Shown here piece by piece: positions 1 to 6,323 of a DNA stretch of 9,861 nt (position 1 is the first letter of the stretch; every line of letters begins with the position of its first letter). The position numbers and the translations under genes are program-made. Below the pieces are notes generated by a model, which searched no databases, was not told where the DNA came from, and saw nothing but the letters and a program-made list of their open reading frames with translations. The DNA comes from an uncultured Clostridium sp. (GTDB taxonomy: Bacteria > Bacillota > Clostridia > Lachnospirales > Lachnospiraceae): the NCBI GenBank assembly GCA_958349075.1, contig CATWBR010000147.1, positions 1-9,861 of the forward strand, written 5' to 3'.

Positions 1-187
1 CCATTATTCCGCGAGGTGTTTTCACGCGCATTTTGTGTGAAAATCCCGAGTTGTACGGCGAGACGCAACGAAAAGTGCGCGATGCGGACTTTTCATCACA
101 ATCAACGGTGTTTTTACCGTTTCTGTGCATCGCGGAGCGTGTTGGTATTCACAGAACTGAGATTTTTGCAGGGCTGTGAATAGTAAC
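1..187 (+). other. Structured region, candidate RNA leader or dispersed repeat
   Basis: This stretch before the DUF512 gene contains several strong inverted repeats. Stem I pairs 19-27 with 35-43 (nine pairs, one G-U, 7-nt loop). Stem II pairs 78-85 with 127-134 (eight perfect pairs) and encloses a hairpin pairing 104-109 with 116-121. Stem III pairs 141-144 with 184-187 and 146-154 with 174-182, interrupted only by one G-G mismatch. No stem is followed by a T tract, so these are not simple terminators. Stem III ends nine bases before the ribosome binding site of the next gene. Two + strand frames (1-183 and 3-179) and one - strand frame are free of stops, but none has a convincing start with a ribosome binding site. 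It matches no riboswitch class I know. The folding is read by eye and the function is unknown. The element may begin upstream of the window. Confidence 0.45.
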
Positions 188-213
188 AAAGAAATAGAAA
201 GGCAGAGTAAAGT

Positions 214-1593
214 ATGGTGAAAAAAGGACATAGAATCAGTAAAGTCGATCCCGGCTCCATTGCGGAAGAGCTGGAGCTGGAACCGGGGGACATACTGTTA
301 ACAATAGACGGAGACGAGATAGAGGATATATTTGATTACGAATATATGATTGACAGCGAGGCCATCACCCTGGTTGTACGGAAGAAAAACGGGGAAGAGT
401 GGGAGCTGGATATCGAGAATGAATACCAGGATCTGGGACTGACCTTTGAGAATGGACTGATGAGTGATTACCGTTCCTGCAAGAATAAATGTATTTTCTG
501 TTTTATTGATCAGATGCCCGCGGGGATGAGGGAGACTCTTTATTTTAAAGATGATGATTCCAGGCTTTCATTCCTCCAGGGCAATTATATTACCCTGACG
601 AACATGAAGGACAAGGATATTGACAGGATCATCCGCTACAGACTGGCTCCGATCAATATTTCTGTCCAGACCACGAATCCCGAGCTGCGGTGTCTGATGC
701 TGCACAACCGTTTTGCCGGCGATGCGCTGTCAAAGATAGACACACTCTTTGAGGCTGAGATTCCGATGAACGGGCAGATTGTCCTCTGCAAGAATGTAAA
801 CGACAAGGCCGAGTTAGAGCGGTCCATCCGTGATCTTTCCCGTTATGCGCCCTGTATGGCAAGCGTTTCTGTGGTTCCGGTCGGGCTTTCAAAATTCCGG
901 GAGGGACTTTTTCCCCTTGAACCTTTTACAAAGGAGGATGCGGAGGAAAACCTTGAGATCATCGAGCGGTGGCAGAAGATTATATTCGAGAAGCACGGGA
1001 TCCATTTTATCCATGCCAGCGATGAGCTCTATATGCTGGCCGGCCGGCCGATGCCGGAGGAGGAGCGGTATGACGGCTATATCCAGTTGGAGAACGGGGT
1101 TGGTATGGTGCGGCTTTTGACAACCGAGATTGAGCAGGCGTTAAAGGGGTCTTCCGATGACGGGGGGACGGAAGTGCTTTCCATGGCTACCGGCGTCCTG
1201 GCTTATCCTTATATTAAGGAATATCTGGATCGGATTATGAAGATTTATCCCGGCAGAAAGGTGCATCTCTATAAGATTATAAATCGTTTTTTCGGAGAGC
1301 AGATTACGGTGGCCGGTTTGATTACGGGAACCGATCTGATCGAACAGCTTAAGGGACAGGAACTGGGGGAGCGCCTTCTGCTGCCCTGCGCCATGTTCCG
1401 CAGCGGAGAAGAGGTTTTTCTGGACGACGTGACGAAAACAGAAGTACAAAATGCTTTACAAGTCCGGGTGGATATTGTAAAATCAAGCGGACATGACTTT
1501 GTAGATGCAGTGCTCGGGCCGGTGGAAGAAGAGGCGCCCGAACATGGGGAATATGAATTATCTTCCTATAATCAAAAGACAGAAGAGACCTAA
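214..1593 (+). CDS. DUF512 family protein with PDZ and radical-SAM-like domains
   Basis: The 459-residue protein fits the usual length of the DUF512 family, whose biochemical role is not established. Residues 5-70 look like a PDZ-type domain (SKVDPGSIAEELELEPGD, then LLTIDGDEI). Cys89, Cys93 and Cys96 form CX3CX2C within CKNKCIFCF, the arrangement that binds the 4Fe-4S cluster in radical SAM enzymes. The segment after it (NYITLTNM, then INISVQTTNPELR) fits the following barrel. The DUF512 part proper covers roughly the second half and includes YIQLENGVGMVR at 289-300. The tail after about residue 440 is acidic and probably disordered. No signal peptide or membrane segment is seen, so it should be cytoplasmic. 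The ATG start is supported by AGAAAGG at 196-202, 11 nt upstream. It lies 49 nt before der, a pairing I know from other Clostridia, which hints at a link to ribosome or RNA metabolism. That link is inference only. Confidence 0.9.
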   Translation: MVKKGHRISKVDPGSIAEELELEPGDILLTIDGDEIEDIFDYEYMIDSEAITLVVRKKNGEEWELDIENEYQDLGLTFENGLMSDYRSCKNKCIFCFIDQMPAGMRETLYFKDDDSRLSFLQGNYITLTNMKDKDIDRIIRYRLAPINISVQTTNPELRCLMLHNRFAGDALSKIDTLFEAEIPMNGQIVLCKNVNDKAELERSIRDLSRYAPCMASVSVVPVGLSKFREGLFPLEPFTKEDAEENLEIIERWQKIIFEKHGIHFIHASDELYMLAGRPMPEEERYDGYIQLENGVGMVRLLTTEIEQALKGSSDDGGTEVLSMATGVLAYPYIKEYLDRIMKIYPGRKVHLYKIINRFFGEQITVAGLITGTDLIEQLKGQELGERLLLPCAMFRSGEEVFLDDVTKTEVQNALQVRVDIVKSSGHDFVDAVLGPVEEEAPEHGEYELSSYNQKTEET

Positions 1594-1642
1594 ATTGCAG
1601 AATAATGATGCACAGAATATTTGAACGGAGGCGTAACGTAAT

Positions 1643-2977
1643 ATGAATAAAAAGAAACCGGTTGTGGCTGTGGTAGGACGTCCGAATGTGGGGAAATCCA
1701 CGTTGTTTAACGTCCTGGCGGGCGACATGATTTCCATAGTAAAAGATACTCCGGGCGTAACAAGAGACCGGATCTATGCCGAATGTACCTGGCTGGATAA
1801 GGCGTTTACCCTGATTGACACGGGCGGTATTGAGCCCGATACGAAAGACGTGATCCTGTCCCAGATGCGCGAGCAGGCGGAGATAGCCATCGCTACGGCG
1901 GATGTAATTATCTTTATTGTAGATGTTAGGCAGGGACTGACCGACTCGGATTCCAAGGTGGCAGATATGCTCCGCAAGTCGAAAAAACCGGTGGTTCTGG
2001 CGGTCAACAAGGTGGACAGCTTTTCCAAGTTCGGCAACGACGTCTATGAATTCTACAACCTGGGAATCGGGGATCCGGTTGCCATATCAGCCGCATCCAG
2101 GCTCGGCCTGGGCGAGCTCCTCGACGAAGTAGTAAAACACTTTGAGGATGGTACCGGTGAGGAAGAGGAGGACGAGCGTCCGAGAATTGCCATCGTGGGC
2201 AAGCCCAACGTGGGTAAATCTTCCATTATCAATAAGCTGCTGGGAGAGAACCGCGTTATCGTATCGGACATAGCGGGAACCACGAGGGACGCGGTGGATA
2301 CCGAGATCATCCACAACGGCACGGAGTATGTATTTATTGATACGGCCGGACTGAGGAGAAAGAATAAGATTAAGGAAGAGCTGGAACGTTACAGCATCAT
2401 CAGGACCGTAACGGCGGTAGAGCGCGCCGATGTGGTTCTGGTTGTCATCGATGCCGTGGAGGGCGTGACGGAACAGGATGCCAAGATTGCCGGAATCGCC
2501 CACGAGAGGGGAAAAGGCATTATCATTGTCGTCAACAAATGGGATGCCATTGAGAAGACGGATAAGACGATCTATGAATATACCAATAAGATTAAAATGA
2601 CCCTGTCCTTTATCCCTTATGCGGAGTTTATCTTTATTTCCGCCACCACGGGACAGCGTATTAATAAACTCTACGATATGATCGACATGGTGAGGGAGAA
2701 CCAGACGCTGCGTATCGCTACGGGCGTGCTGAACGAGATTATGACCGAGGCAGTAGCGCTGCAGCAGCCGCCGTCCGACAAGGGCAAGAGACTGAAGCTC
2801 TACTATATGACACAGGTATCGGTAAAGCCGCCGACCTTTGTTGTCTTTGTAAATGATAAAGAACTGATGCATTTTTCATACACCAGATATCTGGAAAACA
2901 GAATCCGTGATGCGTTTGGATTCAGGGGGACTTCTCTTAAGTTCTTAGTCCGTGAAAGGAAGGGAAAGGAGCAGTAA
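1643..2977 (+). CDS. der: Ribosome assembly GTPase Der (EngA)
   Basis: Der is an essential double GTPase that binds the 50S subunit and helps its late maturation. The 444-residue length is typical. The first G domain shows the P-loop GRPNVGKST at 12-20, PGVTRDR at 37-43, DTGG at 59-62 and NKVD at 122-125. An acidic linker (EEEED, about 173-177) leads to the second G domain, with GKPNVGKSS at 186-194, GTTRD at 212-216, DTAG at 233-236 and NKWD at 298-301. The rest, from about 350, is the KH-like RNA-binding domain, including [12 protein letters not shown] and the PPTFVVFVN region. All nucleotide-binding motifs are intact. The start is supported by GGAGG at 1627-1631, 11 nt upstream. No clear promoter or terminator was seen in the 49-nt gap before it, so transcription from the DUF512 gene is likely. 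Its stop lies two bases before plsY. Confidence 0.98.
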   Translation: MNKKKPVVAVVGRPNVGKSTLFNVLAGDMISIVKDTPGVTRDRIYAECTWLDKAFTLIDTGGIEPDTKDVILSQMREQAEIAIATADVIIFIVDVRQGLTDSDSKVADMLRKSKKPVVLAVNKVDSFSKFGNDVYEFYNLGIGDPVAISAASRLGLGELLDEVVKHFEDGTGEEEEDERPRIAIVGKPNVGKSSIINKLLGENRVIVSDIAGTTRDAVDTEIIHNGTEYVFIDTAGLRRKNKIKEELERYSIIRTVTAVERADVVLVVIDAVEGVTEQDAKIAGIAHERGKGIIIVVNKWDAIEKTDKTIYEYTNKIKMTLSFIPYAEFIFISATTGQRINKLYDMIDMVRENQTLRIATGVLNEIMTEAVALQQPPSDKGKRLKLYYMTQVSVKPPTFVVFVNDKELMHFSYTRYLENRIRDAFGFRGTSLKFLVRERKGKEQ

Positions 2978-2979
2978 GT

Positions 2980-3615
2980 ATGGAACGGCTTATTTGTGTT
3001 GTAATCGGCTATGCATTCGGCCTGATTCAGTCCGGCTACTTATATGGAAAAGTGAAGAGAATCGATATCAGGCAGCACGGAAGCGGCAATGCCGGCTCTA
3101 CGAATGTGCTGCGCGTTATGGGAAAAAAGGCTGCGGCCGTTGTTTTCCTGGGAGACTTTTTCAAAGCGGTGATCGCGATGTGTCTTGTCAGGGTTTTATT
3201 TGCTTCTGCTTCGGACAGTACGGATCTCCTGGCCCTTTATGCCGGGCTCGGCGTTACGCTGGGACACAATTTTCCTTTTTACCTGCATTTTAAAGGAGGC
3301 AAGGGAATTGCCTCCATGGCCGGAATTATGACGGCCATGGATTTCAGGATTACCCTGACCTGCTTTGTGGTCTTTGCAGTTGCGGTAGCGGTCACGAGAT
3401 ATGTTTCCTTAGGTTCCATTCTTGTGTCGGTTACCTTTTTTGCCGAGCTTATTATTTTCGGCCGGTCGGGGAGCTACCATGTGGCGGCTGCCCTCCTGCC
3501 GGAATTTTACATACTGGGCGGCGTATTGATGTGTATGGCCATATGGCGCCATCGGGCCAATATCGGCCGGCTGCTGTCCGGGACGGAGAATAAGCTGGGC
3601 GCATCGAAAAAATAG
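2980..3615 (+). CDS. plsY: Glycerol-3-phosphate acyltransferase PlsY
   Basis: PlsY is the membrane enzyme that transfers the acyl group of acyl-phosphate (made by PlsX) to the 1-position of sn-glycerol-3-phosphate, giving lysophosphatidic acid. The 211-residue protein is of normal size and mostly hydrophobic, with about five membrane segments. The three conserved loops are present: GSGNAGSTNVLR at 34-45, GHNFPFYLHFKGGKGIA at 95-111 (the glycine-rich loop), and HRANIGRLLSGTE at 191-203. The start lies two bases after the der stop. Its ribosome binding site AAAGGAG (2965-2971) sits inside the end of der, so translation of the two is probably coupled. The gene directly downstream, gpsA, makes its acyl-acceptor substrate, so the two adjacent genes encode consecutive steps. 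Confidence 0.97.
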   Translation: MERLICVVIGYAFGLIQSGYLYGKVKRIDIRQHGSGNAGSTNVLRVMGKKAAAVVFLGDFFKAVIAMCLVRVLFASASDSTDLLALYAGLGVTLGHNFPFYLHFKGGKGIASMAGIMTAMDFRITLTCFVVFAVAVAVTRYVSLGSILVSVTFFAELIIFGRSGSYHVAAALLPEFYILGGVLMCMAIWRHRANIGRLLSGTENKLGASKK

Positions 3616-3629
3616 CGGAGGGTTACGAA

Positions 3630-4640
3630 ATGACTGCAGTTGGTGTGATTGGATCAGGGACATGGGGAACAGCCCTCTCCCTGCTGCTTTGTAAGAATGG
3701 CTGTCAGGTTACGGTATGGTCTGCCATCGAAGAAGAAATTATGGAGATGAAGGAGAGCAGAAGGCATAAGAACCTGCCGGAGGTAGTGCTGCCGGATGAA
3801 CTGATTCTGACGGCCGATTTGAAAGAGGCCATGTCGGAGAAGGATATTCTCGTGCTGGCGGTTCCTTCCGTCTACATCAGAACGACGGCGGCCAGGATGA
3901 GGGAGTACATCCGCTACGGACAGATCGTCATCAATGTATCCAAGGGAATCGAGGAGAGCAGCTTAAAAACAATGTCCCAGGTCATCGAGGAGGAGCTTCC
4001 CGAGGCCGAAGTGGCCGTGCTTTCAGGACCCAGCCATGCGGAGGAGGTAAGCCGCGGAATCCCGACGACCTGTGTGGCCGGGGCCCATCGCAAGAAAGTG
4101 GCCGATTATATCCAGTCGGTTTTTATGAGTTCAGTCTTCCGCGTTTACACAAGCCCCGATATGCTCGGAATCGAAGTGGGGGCGGCTCTTAAGAATGTAA
4201 TTGCCCTGGCAGCCGGTATCGCGGACGGTCTGGGGTACGGGGACAACACAAAAGCGGCCCTGATTACCAGGGGAATTGCCGAGCTGACACGCCTGGGCGT
4301 CAAGATGGGCGGAAAAGAACAGACCTTCGGCGGACTTTCCGGCATCGGTGATTTGATCGTCACGTGTGCCAGTATGCACAGCCGAAACAGAAGGGCCGGT
4401 ATCCTGATTGGAAAGGGATATACGATGGAAGAGGCCATGAAGGAAGTCCAGATGGTTGTGGAGGGCGTTTACTCCGCAAAGGCCGGTAAAAAACTGGCCG
4501 TGGAATACGGAATCGACATGCCGATTGTGGAGCAGGTCAACCAGGTGCTTTTTGACGGCAAGCCTGCAAAAGATGCCGTGGGTGATCTGATGCTGCGCGA
4601 CGGACGGATTGAGAGCAGCAGCCTGCCATGGGAATCTTGA
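3630..4640 (+). CDS. gpsA: NAD(P)-dependent glycerol-3-phosphate dehydrogenase
   Basis: GpsA reduces dihydroxyacetone phosphate to sn-glycerol-3-phosphate, the backbone for membrane phospholipids. The 336-residue length is typical. The N-terminal Rossmann fold begins with GVIGSGTWGTALS, whose GxGxWG covers residues 8-13. LSGPSHAEEVSRGIPT in the middle is the conserved substrate-side segment. The C-terminal helical domain carries AALKNVIALAAGIADGLGYG, in which Lys188 is the expected catalytic lysine, then GGLSGIGDLIVTC and SRNRRAG. Nothing important is missing. GGAGGG at 3617-3622, 7 nt before the ATG, supports the start, and the gap from plsY is 14 nt. It is the last gene of its cluster: a strong terminator starts about 50 nt beyond the stop. 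A sporulation gene often follows gpsA in other Clostridia but is absent here. Confidence 0.98.
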   Translation: MTAVGVIGSGTWGTALSLLLCKNGCQVTVWSAIEEEIMEMKESRRHKNLPEVVLPDELILTADLKEAMSEKDILVLAVPSVYIRTTAARMREYIRYGQIVINVSKGIEESSLKTMSQVIEEELPEAEVAVLSGPSHAEEVSRGIPTTCVAGAHRKKVADYIQSVFMSSVFRVYTSPDMLGIEVGAALKNVIALAAGIADGLGYGDNTKAALITRGIAELTRLGVKMGGKEQTFGGLSGIGDLIVTCASMHSRNRRAGILIGKGYTMEEAMKEVQMVVEGVYSAKAGKKLAVEYGIDMPIVEQVNQVLFDGKPAKDAVGDLMLRDGRIESSSLPWES

Positions 4641-4690
4641 AACGCGTATTTTACCTGTTTTCCTGAAAAAGAAGAAAAATGAAGTTTTTT

Positions 4691-4762
4691 GTAGAAACAG
4701 GCCGTTTGTCTTCCTGCTGTAACCAAGCGTGCGTAGACGGAAGACAAACGGCCTGTTTTTAC
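4691..4762 (+). terminator. Long-stem rho-independent terminator after gpsA
   Basis: Bases 4691-4714 pair with 4739-4762 in a 24-pair stem with one G-U and no bulge. The loop is about 24 nt. The core arms are GGCCGTTTGTCTTCC and its complement, and five T residues (4756-4760) follow the GC-rich part, their outer pairs being A-T. It should end the DUF512-der-plsY-gpsA transcript. On the opposite strand the hairpin is not followed by a comparable T run, so it looks one-directional. Both the stem and the loop are longer than usual. Confidence 0.9.
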
Positions 4763-4877
4763 TGCTTCCTATAATCTGGGGAGATGGCTGATATAACAAT
4801 AAGTTATGATTCGAGGGGAATTGAACGGAAAAATGAAGTTTTTCTTTCGAATTCCTTTTTTTTGTTCGGTTTTCATA

Positions 4878-4906
4878 TTGACAATTCAAATTCTTAAACT
4901 TATAAT
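4878..4906 (+). promoter_or_regulatory. Consensus sigma-A promoter of the liv operon
   Basis: TTGACA at 4878-4883 and TATAAT at 4901-4906 both match the vegetative consensus perfectly and are separated by the ideal 17 nt. Transcription should begin near A4913 or A4914, giving a leader of about 63 nt before livJ. The surrounding DNA is AT-rich, with a T run just upstream (around 4855-4863). This position also shows that the longer reading frame beginning at 4806 cannot be the true livJ start on this transcript. I could not identify an operator for CodY or another regulator with confidence. Confidence 0.9.
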
Positions 4907-4925
4907 GTCGTCAATCAATCAGTTA

Positions 4926-4950
4926 GCACCGTTGTCCGAAAGACCGGTGC
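4926..4950 (+). other. Hairpin in the livJ 5' untranslated leader
   Basis: GCACCG (4926-4931) pairs with CGGTGC (4945-4950). Inside it, GTC (4934-4936) pairs with GAC (4942-4944) after a two-base bulge, leaving a CGAAA loop. The stem lies between the predicted transcription start and the ribosome binding site, with 13 nt free before GGAGGAG. It has no T tract, so it is not an attenuator by itself. It may stabilise the abundant livJ message or act as a control element. No known riboswitch is recognised. Confidence 0.5.
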
Positions 4951-4963
4951 CAGCGGAAAAATT

Positions 4964-4970
4964 GGAGGAG
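4964..4970 (+). promoter_or_regulatory. Ribosome binding site that fixes the livJ start
   Basis: GGAGGAG lies six bases before the ATG at 4977. Translation from that ATG gives a textbook lipoprotein signal peptide straight away. The in-frame ATG at 4806 is upstream of the promoter, and its 57 extra residues would destroy the signal peptide layout. Confidence 0.92.
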
Positions 4971-4976
4971 AACATT

Positions 4977-6197
4977 ATGAAAAAGAAAGTATTAAGCTTA
5001 GGCCTTGCAGTGGCCATGGCAGCATCCTTAACCGCATGCGGCGGTTCAGGCAGCAAACCTGCTGACACAACAGCAGCAGCGGGAGAAACACCGGCAGCAC
5101 AGGCCGAGGGCGAATCACAGGCACCAGCCGCTTCAGCAGACGGGGTATTTAAGATTGGCGGTATCGGCCCTCTGACAGGACCGGCAGCAGCCTACGGAAT
5201 TGCCGTTAAAAACGGTATGGAACTGGCGGCAAAAGAGATCAATGCAGCCGGCGGAATTAACGGTGTTCAGATCGAATACAATTTCCAGGACGACGAGCAC
5301 GATCCTGAGAAGGCAATCAATGCCTACAATACATTAAAAGACTGGGACATGCAGATGTTACTCGGAACTGTTACGTCCAAGCCATGTATCGCAGTAGTGG
5401 CGGAGTCACAGGTTGACAACATGTTCCAGATTACACCATCCGGTTCTGCCGTAGAGTGTATTTCGGGTGACAATGCATTCCGTGTATGCTTCTCCGATCC
5501 GGATCAGGGTAAAGCATCCGCACAGTACATAGGCGAGCACAAGCTTGCAACAAAGATTGCCATTATTTATGACAGTTCTACCGAGTATTCCGACGGTATC
5601 CGTGAGTCCTTCGTATCAGAGGCTGCCAACCAGGGACTTGAAGTAGTGGCCAGCGAAGCATTTACGGCAGACAGCAACACCGATTTCTCCGTACAGCTTG
5701 ACAAGGCTAAAGAAGCCGGCGCAGAGCTGGTATTCCTGCCAATCTACTACCAGGAAGCATCCGTTATCTTAAAGCAGGCTTCCGACAAAGAATTCAGCCC
5801 AATCTTCTTTGGCTGTGACGGTATGGACGGTATCTTAAGCGTAGAGAACTTTGATAAATCCCTGGCAGAAGGCTTAATGCTGTTAACACCGTTCTCCGTA
5901 GATGAGGAGAGCAGTAAAGGTTTCGTTGAAGCATACAGAACCGCATACAACGAAGAGCCGCTTCAGTTCGCCGCAGGCGCTTACGACGGTATGTACGCGA
6001 TCAAGGCTGCCGCAGAGAAAGCCGGCATCACACCTGATATGAGCGCATCCGATATCTGTGACGCAATGAAGGCTGCCATGACAGAGATTTCCATCGACGG
6101 CTTAACAGGTACGGGAATGACCTGGACCGCAGCAGGCGAGCCGAATAAAGCTCCTAAGGCTGTTAAGATTGTAGACGGAGTATACGTATTACAGTAA
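4977..6197 (+). CDS. livJ: ABC transporter amino acid-binding lipoprotein LivJ
   Basis: This is the extracellular substrate-binding protein of the transporter, anchored to the outer face of the membrane by a lipid on Cys21. The 406-residue protein starts with MKKK, a hydrophobic stretch, and the lipobox LTAC at 18-21. Residues 22-56 form a low-complexity linker rich in Ala, Pro, Glu, Thr and Ser, which tethers the binding domain. Residues 57-406 are a two-lobed Peripla_BP_6-type domain: IGGIGPLTGPAAAYG, then LAAKEINAAGGINGVQIEY, and later AAGAYDGMYAIKAA. The neighbours make branched-chain amino acids the likely ligand, but this family also takes other amino acids and amides, so specificity is inferred. 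Leucine is often TTA, and GCA, CCA and ACA codons are common, unlike the surrounding genes. This fits high expression from the strong promoter and ribosome binding site. A terminator follows directly. Confidence 0.93.
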   Translation: MKKKVLSLGLAVAMAASLTACGGSGSKPADTTAAAGETPAAQAEGESQAPAASADGVFKIGGIGPLTGPAAAYGIAVKNGMELAAKEINAAGGINGVQIEYNFQDDEHDPEKAINAYNTLKDWDMQMLLGTVTSKPCIAVVAESQVDNMFQITPSGSAVECISGDNAFRVCFSDPDQGKASAQYIGEHKLATKIAIIYDSSTEYSDGIRESFVSEAANQGLEVVASEAFTADSNTDFSVQLDKAKEAGAELVFLPIYYQEASVILKQASDKEFSPIFFGCDGMDGILSVENFDKSLAEGLMLLTPFSVDEESSKGFVEAYRTAYNEEPLQFAAGAYDGMYAIKAAAEKAGITPDMSASDICDAMKAAMTEISIDGLTGTGMTWTAAGEPNKAPKAVKIVDGVYVLQ

Positions 6198-6215
6198 TTA
6201 TAGTAATTAGCCCTT

Positions 6216-6249
6216 AGAGAGGGTTGTCTGAATGACAACCCTCTTTTTT
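6216..6249 (+). terminator. Terminator between livJ and livH
   Basis: AGAGGGTTGTC (6218-6228) pairs perfectly with GACAACCCTCT (6234-6244) around a five-base loop. A further G-U and an A-T pair extend the base, and six T residues run over 6244-6249. This is a strong rho-independent terminator inside the operon, 18 nt after the livJ stop. With no good promoter seen before livH, it probably limits how much RNA polymerase continues into livHMGF, giving the excess of binding protein over membrane parts typical of such importers. Confidence 0.92.
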
Positions 6250-6269
6250 AACATTGACGGTGGTAAAAG

Positions 6270-6293
6270 CTCACAGCGCTTTGAAGCCGTGAG
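6270..6293 (+). other. Second small hairpin in the livJ-livH gap
   Basis: CTCAC (6270-6274) pairs with GTGAG (6289-6293), and GC (6276-6277) can pair with GC (6286-6287) across an A-C mismatch. It is followed by a run of A, not T, so it is not a terminator. It could protect the 5' end of a processed livHMGF message. The pairing is modest and may be chance. Confidence 0.25.
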
Positions 6294-6323
6294 AAAAAAG
6301 ACAAAGAGGTAGGTGTAGGCGGT

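Noticed and set aside
22..231. A 69-residue - strand reading frame with a hydrophobic N terminus
   Set aside because: It overlaps the structured repeat-like region and the start of the DUF512 gene, has no clear ribosome binding site, and its hydrophobicity reflects T/A-rich hairpin arms read in reverse.
1595..1623. Possible promoter before der (TTGCAG, then TATTTG)
   Set aside because: The -10 match is poor, and the gene is close enough to the upstream gene to share its transcript.
2087..2872. A 261-residue open frame antisense to der
   Set aside because: It is the complement of a strongly conserved GTPase gene whose codon pattern keeps that frame open. No recognisable domain or ribosome binding site.
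4770..4775. A TATAAT just after the gpsA terminator
   Set aside because: The 17-nt-upstream position falls in the terminator stem and does not resemble a -35 box, so the promoter at 4878-4906 is far better.
4131..4889. A 252-residue - strand frame over gpsA and the intergenic region
   Set aside because: It runs through the conserved gpsA coding sequence and the terminator stem, and its sequence has no recognisable domain.
4806..4976. N-terminal extension of livJ from the ATG at 4806
   Set aside because: The consensus promoter lies inside it, and the ATG at 4977 has a strong ribosome binding site and begins a lipoprotein signal peptide.
6254..6259. TTGACG as a -35 box for livH
   Set aside because: No acceptable -10 box lies at 16-18 nt spacing.
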